Of a stretch of 36,492 nt of DNA, positions 33,401 to 35,427 are shown piece by piece (position 1 is the stretch's first letter; the number at the start of each line of letters is the position of its first letter). Under the pieces are notes generated by a model. It worked only from the letters and a program-made list of their open reading frames with translations. It had not been told where the DNA came from and did no database searches. Source of the stretch: Branchiostoma floridae (taxonomy: Eukaryota > Chordata > Leptocardii > Amphioxiformes > Branchiostomatidae); contig NC_049984.1 in the NCBI RefSeq assembly GCF_000003815.2, positions 2,725,582 to 2,762,073 on the forward strand, read 5' to 3'. A program made the position numbers and the translations under genes.

Positions 33401-34401
33401 TACAACAGTGGTCACTTTCAAAACTCAGTGAATCCGTGGGGACATAATAGAGGTACGATTGGCCCTAGGGCTCAGGCTGAAAGGGAAGGATAAAAATATC
33501 CTTGGTAGAGAGCTGTGGTATTGTCTGTGCGACAATGTTAATGACTGGGGTGCGACAGGGTGCAGGGTGCAGCAGGTGACTCATCAGATCATAATTACTC
33601 CAAAAGGTTATGTTCTTTATGTTCGAGTGCATTCAACTCTCTTGTGACCGCAAGCACAAAAGACTAGTTGGATATTCTTACAAGACCACTAAAAACATGC
33701 ATCTTTTGTTTAATTCTGTTTAAAAAATACTGCAAGCTTGATAGAGAGGGAAGCAGTACAAAATGTTTGGATTAACTTCACTAACATTTCAGTGTTCAAA
33801 GATCCGGAGAAGAAATGATTGTATGAACCTACATTTCATTTATCCAGATAACGTCACGACCAGTGGAAGAGTAGTGGACTCTATAAGGCGTAACTCCTTG
33901 AAGATCACTCTCACTTGTTTAGTTTCTCTAATTTCATTTACTTTCTTTTATTTCTTTGTTTATCCTACTCTGTGTATGTTATTCTGTACAGGGCACGCCT
34001 GGAAAAAGAAATGTTGCCTTTCTAGCTTTAAGTCTTATCTTCATCAGCACACCTTTAGACTGAATCTTCTTGCCCTTCCCTTCCGTGCTGTCCGGTGCAG
34101 AGGGTGGAGTAAACGGCAGGCAGGTTCGGACAGGTGCCGGTCCTTCCCTCCTCTATTCTGTCCAGATATACGTATACGTTGTACAAAAATGTACTCACCA
34201 AAGAATCATATGATGGGATTACATACCTTTAGACTTCTTCTTGCCCTTCCCTTCTGCGCTGTCTGGTGCGGAGGGCGGTGTAAACGGCAGGCAGGTTCGG
34301 ACGAGCGCAGCGATCCTTTCAGTCTCCTCGCGTCGCGTGCAGTAGATGATGATAGAGTCCAACTCCGCAAAACGGCGACCCTTCAGGAGGCTCACCAGCG
34401 A
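253..34401 (-). CDS. RECQL4: RECQL4-like RecQ DNA helicase, partial gene (4 exons seen)
   Basis: ATP-dependent 3'-5' DNA helicase of the RecQ4 family, which in vertebrates acts in replication initiation and DNA repair. Exons are 34401-34227, 2629-2358, 1568-~1422 and 490-253. Phases agree: the first ends with one base of a codon (AAA G|gtatgt), the second begins with the other two (AG|AAA), and later junctions are phase 0. The joined protein contains helicase motif IV ([18 protein letters not shown]), motif V ([18 protein letters not shown]), motif VI (EIGRAGRDG) and the RECQL4-specific C-terminal extension ([17 protein letters not shown]). The ATPase lobe (motifs 0-III) and N-terminal Sld2-like region should lie beyond 36492, and the last exons before position 253. 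The intron from 34226 to 2630 contains a complete eEF1A-like gene on the other strand. Several exons have partial duplicates nearby. Family assignment is firm; that all exons form one transcript is inferred from phase and collinearity. Confidence 0.85.
555..800 (+). mobile_element. SINE copy (tRNA-like head, CACGTTAAAGAACCC body), decayed
   Basis: gggtttgaatcccta (599-613) resembles a pol III B box. It is followed by gaaaataagtacctagcttg, the cccgtgtttgaggagagcca block and aagaacccatcacactt. The same body occurs at 4360, 17165 and 21010. Confidence 0.65.
1422..1568 (-). CDS. RECQL4: RECQL4 exon C (post-helicase region)
   Basis: Acceptor attgcag at 1575-1569. The exon reads [20 protein letters not shown], then [18 protein letters not shown] and a charged Arg/Glu stretch. 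This matches the vertebrate RECQL4 segment just after motif VI (DLHELRRH... VFPACTC), which carries clustered cysteines. The donor is uncertain: CACAG|gtgcag at 1421 (used here) or CAGG|gttact about 12 nt further on. Both keep phase 0 into exon D. No alignment was run; the conserved ELRRH and VFP.C.C pattern carries the call. Confidence 0.8.
1849..2300 (-). pseudogene. Partial duplicate of RECQL4 exon B 3' end, split by a MITE
   Basis: Positions 1849-1927 match 2321-2399 with scattered substitutions. They encode [14 protein letters not shown] on the minus strand, followed by a donor-like gtaaga. The copy resumes at 2268-~2290 (ccatctctccccgcc, against ccatccctgcccgcc in the exon) after a 340-bp MITE. 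It has a donor but no acceptor, so it is an exon fragment, probably non-functional. It could act as a decoy 5' splice site in the intron between exons B and C. Confidence 0.75.
1928..2267 (+). mobile_element. CAGGGCTCGAAAT-end MITE with CTGCACC subterminal repeats (copy 1)
   Basis: Starts CAGGGCTCGAAATAC and ends TATTTCGAGCCCTG, flanked by the 5-bp duplication ccatc at 1923-1927 and 2268-2272. The uninterrupted paralogous site is RECQL4 exon B, which has one ccatc. The motif acctgcacc/ggtgcaggt occurs many times near both ends. Confidence 0.88.
2358..2629 (-). CDS. RECQL4: RECQL4 exon B (helicase motifs V and VI)
   Basis: The exon is 272 nt, with acceptor ccccacag ending at 2630 and donor GCTGAT|gtaagg at 2357. 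It encodes [20 protein letters not shown], then a motif V block ending [18 protein letters not shown] and a motif VI block [21 protein letters not shown]. The arginine finger region [10 protein letters not shown] is intact. Phase fits exon A upstream (1+2) and exon C downstream (0). The last 80 nt plus the donor have a diverged duplicate at 1849-1927 and 2268-~2290, split by a MITE. Confidence 0.9.
2741..2876. mobile_element. Degenerate CTGTAAATGCA-end MITE
   Basis: Left end gtactgtaaatgcagaaa and right end cgcagacttaaatgcattta, then cagta. The centre is decayed. It belongs to the family with better copies at 9.5, 21.8 and 28.8 kb. Confidence 0.6.
3150..3394. mobile_element. TTAA-flanked MITE (piggyBac-like)
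   Basis: Ends TTAACCCTTAAACTGCCA and TGGCAGTTTAAGGGGTGTTAA. TTAA flanks and CCC/GGG termini fit piggyBac non-autonomous elements. Inside are palindromes cccggatatatccggg and tatgtgtgccgg. Confidence 0.7.
4025..4185 (+). mobile_element. CAGGGCTCGAAAT-end MITE, partial copy
   Basis: Left end agggctcaaaatattttttt and the following cctgcaccagacaaatttta match copy 1. Homology fades after 4175, before the right end, where SINE sequence begins. Confidence 0.7.
4195..4495 (+). mobile_element. SINE copy
   Basis: Contains ctttactcaggtgaaaatga, the gtacctagcttcggctaggg block, gacgttaaatggagg, gtgtttggggagagccacac and aaagaacccaccacac. It abuts the truncated MITE at 4025-4185. Confidence 0.75.
4619..4716 (+). 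repeat. 14-bp minisatellite, 7 units
   Basis: Seven contiguous 14-bp units of the form RTTATCGGAAGAAC. The first two are diverged; the last four are identical. Confidence 0.95.
5294..5707 (+). repeat. Tandem duplication, two ~205-bp units
   Basis: 5294-5491 and 5492-5707 share ggcttcatttgagaaatttt, cattctaggcccagaatgtg and ctccttggaagac. Differences are a 15-bp in/del and scattered substitutions. Confidence 0.9.
5786..5932 (+). other. G-run-rich tract (G-quadruplex candidate)
   Basis: At least nine runs of four or more G, several of five or six, occur within about 150 bp of purine-rich + strand. Surrounding DNA is AT-rich. No gene is adjacent. Confidence 0.7.
6275..6443 (+). repeat. Three tandem units growing by 6 bp (50, 56, 62 bp)
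   Basis: Each unit ends agccggtataaccgcccttc, then agcgtaacacaccagcttc. The leading tctgtatctatat tract gains a hexamer-sized step in each unit. Confidence 0.9.
6444..8120. other. No gene or repeat recognised
   Basis: AT-rich RECQL4 intron sequence. Short frames at 6540-6945 show no conserved motif and lack flanking splice signals worth naming. Confidence 0.5.
8131..8265. mobile_element. MITE with perfect 9-bp target duplication
   Basis: Inverted ends TAATCTCCAACCAGATCC and GGATCTGCTTGGAGATTA, flanked by tgataaatg at 8122-8130 and 8266-8274. A 9-bp duplication is typical of Mutator-like elements. The agtatcaaact and agctttgatact blocks form an inner inverted pair. Confidence 0.85.
8721..8920. 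mobile_element. CTGTAAATGCA-end MITE, 3'-decayed copy
   Basis: Begins TACTGTAAATTTAAGTTCGC, followed by the family's alternating cgcggtggttttaa/ttcgcggta blocks. The right end is lost in unrelated sequence. Confidence 0.75.
9520..9732. mobile_element. CTGTAAATGCA-end MITE (well preserved)
   Basis: Runs from TA|CTGTAAATGCAGAAATG to CATTTACAG|TA, about 212 bp. The interior has several internal palindromes (gttcgcggttttcgcggtgg, ccaccgcgaac). TA at both ends would fit a Tc1/mariner-type target. No coding capacity. Confidence 0.85.
9733..11402. repeat. ~115-bp direct repeats flanking the palindrome array
   Basis: Blocks with ttggcacaagccattgttct, ctttccctcccttttttgaa and acaaaggaaaaggcgataac start at about 9733, 9855 (partial), 11222 (partial) and 11326. 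They bracket both palindrome clusters and the 10.1-10.77 kb spacer. The whole may be one composite repetitive element. Confidence 0.8.
9928..11215. repeat. Array of ~17 short palindromes (TCAGCACTGG-n-CCAGTGCTGA), 31-bp period
   Basis: Palindromes lie in two clusters, 9928-10098 and 10770-11215. In regular stretches successive units start exactly 31 bp apart (10010, 10041, 10072; and 11043, 11074, 11105, 11136). The inner arm base varies: ccagtgctga or cgagtgctga. Both clusters are flanked by copies of a ~115-bp repeat containing gcaagccattgttctctttc. No coding signal is convincing. Confidence 0.9.
11423..11560 (+). other. Cluster of CAGGTG E-box-like motifs
   Basis: Six CAGGTG on the same strand in about 135 bp (acacaggtgcagc, caacaggtgaaac, ctcaggtgtg, gacaggtgg, ccaggtggg). 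Similar clusters lie at 29466-29640 and 35164-35290. Function unknown. Confidence 0.5.
11628..11850 (+). repeat. Diverged tandem pair, ~153-bp offset
   Basis: gtaagttggttggttggtga (11628) and gcaagttggttggttcctga (11781) begin two AT-rich units that share attcagaaa.tt.atgaa..attct. Confidence 0.6.
11880..12948. other. No gene recognised
   Basis: A 130-codon open frame at 12175-12567 has no family motif I know, ordinary base composition and no supporting context, so I do not call it a gene. The rest is AT-rich and unremarkable. Confidence 0.4.
12949..13530 (+). repeat. Diverged tandem duplication, two units ~345 bp apart
   Basis: Shared blocks in order: agatgttcaattttcccrcc, gcttccaaaccga, aatacctgtagac, caaaacgttaggraag and gtaca. 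No gene evidence; short minus-strand frames in both units are not conserved with each other. Confidence 0.75.
13531..14593. other. No gene recognised; intron sequence
   Basis: gctgcctggtgcagcatact, then gtattgtcatgttgcaattt (13884-13923) with an aataaag tail, resembles 32966-33015 and is probably the 3' end of an old retroelement. A few CAGGTG motifs lie at 14320-14375. Confidence 0.45.
14594..14901 (-). mobile_element. CAGGGCTCGAAAT-end MITE (reverse copy)
   Basis: Reverse orientation relative to the copy at 1928, with ends caaggctcgaaatacc and tattttgagctctg. The 5-bp duplication acatt lies at 14589-14593 and 14902-14906. The internal ggtgcaggtaattttc blocks are conserved. Confidence 0.85.
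15600..15796. mobile_element. CTGTAAATGCA-end MITE interrupted by the assembly gap
   Basis: Left half gttggcggggatttactttc; right half ccgcgaaaaccgtgaacata through cacttacagta. The 100-N gap covers the middle of the element. Its multiple self-complementary blocks may have caused the gap. Confidence 0.75.
15643..15742. other. Assembly gap of 100 N
   Basis: Exactly 100 N, the usual arbitrary length for a scaffold gap of unknown size. Reading frames drawn across it are meaningless. Confidence 1.
16131..16473 (-). mobile_element. CAGGGCTCGAAAT-end MITE (reverse copy)
   Basis: Runs from cagggcttgaaatacc to tatttcgagccctc with the same interior as the 14.6 kb copy. Its flanks show no exact duplication. 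It sits at the end of a dispersed repeat block that also occurs at 15173. Confidence 0.85.
16600..16938. mobile_element. MITE with CACACAGTTTTTCCCGATATCGG ends
   Basis: cacacagtttttcccgatat (16610 on) is repeated inverted as accgatatcggtaaaaactg (16900-16919), then tgtg. Weaker pairing continues a further ~15 bp outward. No frame or clear target duplication was seen. Confidence 0.65.
17043..17245 (+). mobile_element. 5S-rRNA-derived SINE
   Basis: 17045-17148 matches the 5S rRNA order: cacccgatc, gatctcagaagttaagcaac (A-box region), cttggatgggagaccaa (C box, intact) and gaatgctgtagctcc. It is followed by ggagggacgtaaaacagggg, a tcccgtgctcgaggagg block and cacgttaaac, a diverged form of the body seen in the tRNA-headed SINEs. 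A 5S pseudogene joined to a SINE remnant is the alternative. Confidence 0.75.
17505..18065 (+). repeat. Four short diverged repeats (AACGCCTAACGAGTTAT-type)
   Basis: Related blocks start at 17517, 17640, 17708 and 18025 (ctaacaagttatcaaacaac, gtcaaaagttatcaagccac). A short frame at 17471-17689 that looks peptide-repetitive (LTSYxTxSE) is explained by these repeats. Confidence 0.65.
18270..19800. other. No gene recognised; AT-rich intron sequence
   Basis: Apart from the inverted repeat at 18844 and acctg-rich stretches, nothing gene-like. Pyrimidine tracts at 19235-19262 and poly-T runs near 19580 occur. Confidence 0.45.
18844..18884. other. Short inverted repeat with SOX-like ATTGT/ACAAT arms
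   Basis: ccattgttcccctgtgg and ccacaggaacaatgg pair with a 2-nt bulge around a 9-nt loop. The surrounding 18800-18960 is rich in acctgt/caggtg. Confidence 0.6.
19800..20640 (+). repeat. Diverged tandem repeat units upstream of the eEF1A-like gene
   Basis: 20066-20128 and 20225-20292 share catacaacagaagrttttct, then tgatcatgactttgataaa. cccaaatgtcaggtg occurs at 19889 and 20606. Similar blocks (ccaaatgtcgggtgtacctg at 28301; ttgttgaccgtcctaccc at 29070) occur downstream of the gene. Confidence 0.65.
20630..20842. mobile_element. CTGTAAATGCA-end MITE (diverged)
   Basis: From ccataaatgcagaaatgttc to atgtatttacagta, in the same orientation as the 9.5 kb copy. Many CpG to TpG/CpA changes suggest age and germline methylation. 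Confidence 0.8.
20922..21262 (+). mobile_element. SINE copy with tRNA-like head and AATAAATAAATAA tail
   Basis: tggcacagcggcagcgtgtt (20926 on) resembles a tRNA A box. Next come gaaaatgagtgcctag, gacgttaaatggaggtcccg, the cacgttaaagaagccgcc block and a 3' tail of aataaataaataa. It is the most complete copy in the window. Confidence 0.78.
21256..21337 (-). pseudogene. LINE reverse-transcriptase C-terminal fragment
   Basis: The minus strand reads [20 protein letters not shown], then LKSVDP. The GRPR..W...V.KD pattern is characteristic of the C-terminal region of many LINE ORF2 proteins. It directly follows the SINE tail. Confidence 0.6.
21762..21975. mobile_element. CTGTAAATGCA-end MITE upstream of the eEF1A-like gene
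   Basis: Runs from gtataaatgcatttaagttc to tctgtatttacagta, opposite in orientation to the 9.5 kb copy. It lies about 280 bp upstream of the eEF1A-like ATG. Confidence 0.82.
22064..22084 (+). promoter_or_regulatory. Palindromic CRE/ATF-like site upstream of eEF1A-like start
   Basis: GTGACGT and ACGTCAC form a perfect inverted pair separated by 7 bp, about 175 bp before the ATG. CRE/ATF half-sites (TGACGT) are common in housekeeping promoters. No TATA box was seen nearby. The transcription start was not identified, so promoter function is inferred. Confidence 0.4.
22259..22402 (+). CDS. EEF1A-like: eEF1A-like exon 1 (G1/P-loop)
   Basis: Forty-eight codons from ATG in context acaacATGG to GAG|gtatga. 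They carry the P-loop GHVNSGKS and the conserved [13 protein letters not shown]. Compared with usual eEF1A there are K3R, H7N, D17N and T22N. Upstream, ttccgtcag|gataaaaattc looks like a splice acceptor, so a non-coding 5' exon may exist, as is common for eEF1A genes. I could not locate that exon. Confidence 0.88.
22259..27251 (+). CDS. EEF1A-like: Translation elongation factor 1-alpha-like protein (divergent eEF1A paralogue)
   Basis: GTP-binding factor that in its family delivers aminoacyl-tRNA to the ribosome. CDS exons: 22259-22402, 23084-23242, 23484-23651, 24749-25028, 25196-25467 and 26907-27251; all introns are GT-AG and phases agree. The protein is 455 aa, against 462 in human eEF1A1. 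Domain 1: G1 GHVNSGKSN (residues 14-22; usual GHVDSGKST), switch I with T71 kept but five or six residues of the following strand missing, G3 DPGH (85-88; usual DAPGH), G4 NKMD (146-149), G5 SAW (187-189). Domain 2 has a 5-residue insertion (DDFNKF). Domain 3 is well conserved and ends in [10 protein letters not shown]. Lysines 79 and 318 of the mammalian protein, both methylation sites there, have no counterpart. The start is the first ATG after an acceptor-like cag at 22228-22230. A second copy of exon 6 lies at 26097. eEF1A membership is certain; retained GTPase function is not. Confidence 0.92.
23084..23242 (+). CDS. EEF1A-like: eEF1A-like exon 2 (switch I, G3)
   Basis: Fifty-three codons (usual 60) between acceptor gaacag and donor CGG|gtaata. 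It begins [12 protein letters not shown], where usual eEF1A has [26 protein letters not shown] replaces ERERGITID...WKFETSKY, and MIDPGHLDF replaces IIDAPGHRDF. The deletions total 21 nt and keep frame. Confidence 0.88.
23484..23651 (+). CDS. EEF1A-like: eEF1A-like exon 3 (G4)
   Basis: Fifty-six codons between acceptor ctctgtag and donor GAG|gtaagt. It contains [10 protein letters not shown] and the intact guanine-specificity motif NKMD within [13 protein letters not shown]. It is followed by intron 3, which holds a roughly 730-bp element. Confidence 0.9.
23811..24542. mobile_element. ~730-bp inverted-repeat element in eEF1A-like intron 3
   Basis: The left end cagacaacactaatatattc, running on to gtgcgactgtt, is matched inverted at 24508-24542 (cagtcgcacgattatataag, then tgttgtctg). 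Inside, variants of gtctaaagaggaatcgtcgc recur three times. Neither a clear target duplication nor a long reading frame was seen. It is probably a non-autonomous DNA transposon of unknown superfamily. Confidence 0.6.
24749..25028 (+). CDS. EEF1A-like: eEF1A-like exon 4 (G5, start of domain 2)
   Basis: 280 nt between acceptor tcttgtag and donor GGAG|gtaggg; ends in phase 1. It includes [20 protein letters not shown] (G5 is SAW), then [16 protein letters not shown] at the start of domain 2. It is G+C-rich relative to its introns, as expected for a coding exon. Confidence 0.92.
25196..25467 (+). CDS. EEF1A-like: eEF1A-like exon 5 (domain 2/3)
   Basis: 272 nt between acceptor gtgaacag and donor GAG|gtgaga. 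It contains [25 protein letters not shown] and [10 protein letters not shown], with an unusual [18 protein letters not shown] where the family has VKNVSVKDVRRG. The insertion is in frame. A hAT-like MITE sits 15 bp past the exon end. Confidence 0.92.
25483..25822. mobile_element. hAT-like MITE in eEF1A-like intron 5
   Basis: Inverted ends AGGGTTGGACAAGT and ACTTGTCCAACCCT, with a perfect 8-bp duplication ggttgtcc at 25475-25482 and 25823-25830, the hAT signature. Several copies of ACTTGCCCG (both orientations) lie near the ends and could be subterminal transposase sites. The insertion is 15 bp after the exon 5 donor. Confidence 0.85.
26097..26582 (+). CDS. eEF1A-like exon 6a: alternative terminal exon fused to a LINE reverse-transcriptase tail
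   Basis: Positions 26097-26429 are identical to 26907-27239, including the cgttgacag acceptor before it. After GCTGCTGGC the frame continues without a break into LINE sequence: [20 protein letters not shown], then [13 protein letters not shown], ending at TGA 26580-26582. The [10 protein letters not shown]...LSSFK pattern is typical of the C-terminus of CR1/L2/Jockey-type reverse transcriptases. Three overlapping AATAAA signals follow at 26763-26776. Splicing exon 5 to 6a would give a 502-aa protein that lacks the KKK end. Whether it is used is unknown. Confidence 0.7.
   Translation, partial: VTVLNHSVQIHAGDTPEVDCHTARIACKFAKLKEKIDRRSGKVLEQNPAFLESGDTAIVQMIPSRPMCVEAFSDYPALGRFAVRDMTQTVAIGTIKSVTKKTTEAAAEAAGHRATQLWNNLPLETQTATTLSSFKAKAWFSLGDPTILCCLMSELVLPHDL
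26430..26776 (+). mobile_element. 5'-truncated LINE 3' end bracketed by a 463-bp direct duplication
   Basis: This 347-bp insert carries the last ~50 codons of a LINE reverse transcriptase, a short 3' UTR and an (AAAT)n-like tail ending at 26776. It is flanked by 25967-26429 and 26777-27239, which are direct repeats (5 mismatches near the start, then 428 identical bases). This has the layout of a retroposed fragment with a very long target-site duplication. A tandem duplication or a haplotype mis-join is the alternative. Confidence 0.75.
26907..27251 (+). CDS. EEF1A-like: eEF1A-like exon 6b, normal terminal exon
   Basis: 345 nt including TGA at 27249-27251, acceptor cgttgacag. It carries domain 3: [24 protein letters not shown]-equivalent [12 protein letters not shown] and [16 protein letters not shown]. 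The end is [15 protein letters not shown]. It is preceded by an identical upstream copy (exon 6a). This copy gives the conventional eEF1A-like C-terminus and leads into the 3' UTR. Confidence 0.92.
   Translation, partial: VTVLNHSVQIHAGDTPEVDCHTARIACKFAKLKEKIDRRSGKVLEQNPAFLESGDTAIVQMIPSRPMCVEAFSDYPALGRFAVRDMTQTVAIGTIKSVTKKTTEAAAEAAGKKK
27252..28165 (+). other. eEF1A-like 3' UTR with poly(A) signal
   Basis: After the stop at 27251 the first convincing AATAAA on this strand is at 28145-28150 (gctgaataaactg). This gives a 3' UTR of about 0.9 kb that would include the MITE at 27718-28048. An earlier non-canonical signal cannot be excluded. Confidence 0.5.
27718..28048. mobile_element. MITE with TTA target duplication (PIF/Harbinger-like) in the eEF1A-like 3' UTR
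   Basis: Terminal inverted repeats begin AGCTAGGGGCACAACCCGCC and end with its complement. They are flanked by TTA at 27715-27717 and 28049-28051. A 3-bp TWA duplication is the Harbinger signature. The interior is CpG-rich and rich in short acgtg/cacgt motifs. No transposase is encoded. Confidence 0.75.
28347..28667. mobile_element. TTAA-bounded MITE
   Basis: The ends TTAAGGTGGGGTCACAC and its complement pair over about 60 bp with mismatches; each arm extends to a cgtatatat tract. TTAA at both ends would fit a piggyBac-type target, but the palindromic end leaves open a shorter duplication. It is non-coding and lies about 200 bp past the eEF1A-like poly(A) signal. Confidence 0.7.
28826..29037. 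mobile_element. CTGTAAATGCA-end MITE downstream of the eEF1A-like gene
   Basis: Full length, TA|CTGTAAATGCG to GCATTTACAG|TA. The sequence before it (gagcaaaacttgaactcaaaa at 28732) also precedes the 21.8 kb copy (21721). The two therefore share flanking sequence as well as the element. Confidence 0.85.
29276..29456. mobile_element. Fold-back element with ~68-bp inverted arms
   Basis: tactctccaagcagaggtta, then ggctccggctgtttttt, pairs with 29401-29456. There is one 8-nt bulge and a few mismatches. The loop is about 45 bp and contains a smaller cttgta/tacaag pair. Confidence 0.8.
29664..30330 (+). repeat. Higher-order tandem repeat (A-B-A-B-C units, 128/136 bp)
   Basis: Units start at 29664, 29792, 29928, 30057 and 30200. 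A units read ttgctattgaagtcgttatc; B units read ttatttttgaagttgttatc, then aataac. Each of the first three junctions carries AACGTCAGGTGACGTTACCTG, a palindrome of two TGACGT half-sites. The fifth unit is diverged. Confidence 0.92.
30569..30946 (+). mobile_element. CAGGGCTCGAAAT-end MITE with duplicated left end
   Basis: The left terminus and its flank (actagttatacacaggcagg, then gcttgaaatac...caaacattga) are present twice, about 58 bp apart. The rest of the element then follows to caagccctg at 30946. No matching target duplication was found. Confidence 0.8.
30960..32060. other. No gene recognised apart from a LINE fragment
   Basis: AT-rich sequence with the LINE remnant at 31633. attgtcattacatttcattgtcattacat at 31091 is a tiny direct repeat. 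Confidence 0.45.
31633..31718 (+). pseudogene. LINE reverse-transcriptase C-terminal fragment
   Basis: The frame reads [20 protein letters not shown], then VEAFKLTK. It resembles the FFPRT..WN.LP...V..APS..AFK end of CR1/Jockey-type ORF2. Isolated and without an intact domain. Confidence 0.6.
32293..32649. mobile_element. CAGGGCTCGAAAT-end MITE with TTGGGTGCACC subterminal repeats
   Basis: Same terminal CAGGGCTCGAAAT and the 5-bp duplication actat (32288-32292, 32650-32654), but an unrelated interior. ttgggtgcacc and its complement recur at least six times near the ends. This is a sister family of the ctgcacc-type element. Confidence 0.85.
33032..33092 (-). pseudogene. LINE reverse-transcriptase C-terminal fragment
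   Basis: The minus strand reads [20 protein letters not shown], a pattern typical of LINE ORF2 C-termini. On the + strand it is preceded by an aataaagaaagatagaaa tail at 33012 that belongs to another repeat. Confidence 0.6.
34050..34132 (-). pseudogene. Duplicate of RECQL4 exon A 3' half with donor
   Basis: Read on the minus strand, this repeats [15 protein letters not shown], then TEGKGKK and a TCTAAAG|gtgtgc donor-like junction. It closely matches the end of the real exon (34227-34310), at an offset of 174 bp. There is a small in/del near the end (KKIQSK against KKKSK). No acceptor-linked 5' half is present, so it is an exon fragment in the large intron. Confidence 0.75.
34227..34401 (-). 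CDS. RECQL4: RECQL4 exon A (helicase motif IV)
   Basis: The exon is 175 nt, with acceptor ttgcag at 34407-34402 and donor AAAG|gtatgt at 34226. It encodes about 58 residues starting [20 protein letters not shown], then [19 protein letters not shown]. The Ser/Pro/Lys-rich tail ends in EGKGKKKSK. It corresponds to the start of the second RecA-like lobe of RecQ4. The 5' 60-70 nt plus acceptor recur as a tandem array on the upstream side (34450-35060). The 3' half plus donor recurs once on the downstream side (34050-34132). It is identified as the authentic exon because only this copy has both splice sites and uninterrupted helicase homology. Confidence 0.88.
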
Positions 34402-34449
34402 CTGCAATAGGAATGAAATATTGTTGTTTGTTTATTTGTTGGTTTGTTG

Positions 34450-35075
34450 TGTGCAGTAGATGATGATAGAGTCCAACTCCGCAAATCGGCACCCCTTCAG
34501 CAGGCGAACCAGCAACTGTAACGGGAATGAAATGTTTTTGTTTATTTGTTTGTTTGTTTGTTGTGTGCAGTAGATGATGATGGAGTCCAACTCCACAAAG
34601 CGACAACCTTTCAGTAGGCTCACCAGCGACTGAAATAGGGATGAAATGTTGTTGTTGTTTATTTGTTTATTTATTTGTTTGTTTGTTGTGTGCAGTAGAT
34701 GATGATAGAATCCAGCTCCGCAAACCGCCGACCCTTCAGTAGGCTCACCAGCGACTGTAATAGGAATAAAATGTTGTTTGTTTGTTTATTTGTTTGTTGT
34801 GTGCAGTAGATGATGATGGCGTCCAACTCTGCAAATCGGCAACCTTTTAGCAGACTCACCAGCGACTGTAATGGGAATTAAATGTTTTTATTCATTTGTT
34901 TGTTTGTTTGTTTGTTTGTTGTGTGCAGTAGATGATGATAGAGTCCAACTCTGCAAATCTGCGCCCCTTGAGTAAGCTAACCAGCGACTGCAATAGGAAT
35001 GAAATGTTTTTGTTTATTTGTTTGTTTATTTATTTGTTTTATTTGTTGCATGCTGTAGCTAATGATAAAGTCCAG
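34450..35075 (-). repeat. Tandem array derived from RECQL4 exon A 5' end with acceptor
   Basis: Repeat units begin (gtgcag landmark) at 34451, 34565, 34690, 34801, 34923 and a degenerate 35050. The real exon landmark is at 34337, so the period is 111-127 bp. On the minus strand each of the first five units has a pyrimidine-poor tract, an acceptor (attgcag, gttacag, tttcag), then about 20 codons such as [17 protein letters not shown]. Each ends in a (TTTG)n-type microsatellite. None has a donor. The coding part is unusually free of stops and frameshifts in all five units. Confidence 0.85.
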
Positions 35076-35427
35076 GTCCCCCCCCCCAAAAAAAAACCAA
35101 CACAGCCTCTAATACAGACCAACACAAAACCTCCCTGCCACTATAACAATGGCGGTGCACCCTCCCCGTCACAGGGATTACCTGGCATTGTGCACAGGTG
35201 AGCACACCTGTTGGTTCGGACAGGTAGACTCTTTACCTGTCCTCAAGTGTCCTTAAGAAAGTCAGCCAGGTGTGAGGATGTATTTCTAGTCACACCTATT
35301 CACACTTTCTTGTTTTTAGGCATTTCAAGTAAAAATTCAGATCATGAAAATTTAGAAAAAGATCAAGAAAAACTCAGATGATCCAAGATGAAAACAGAGT
35401 GGAAGGAGAAGAACTTGAATCTGACTA

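Larger units (their letters stand above)
32060..33430 (+). repeat. Three diverged copies of an ATCACAAGCAATGGAAATG repeat
   Basis: Copies near 32116-32205, 32750-32835 and 33340-33420 share tatcacaagcaa.tgaaatg, caaacctctaccaacatcat and agtaatgatgtcttta. An agatcagatcagaaaa block precedes copy 1, and ggatctgatctgaaat precedes copy 3. Spacing is about 620 bp. The CAGGGCTCGAAAT-type MITE sits between copies 1 and 2. Confidence 0.7.

Noticed and set aside
33763-34410. Longest plus-strand open frame (215 codons)
   Set aside because: It overlaps the antisense of RECQL4 exon A and its duplicate; the apparent internal peptide repeat ([16 protein letters not shown]) is the reverse strand of the duplicated exon half.
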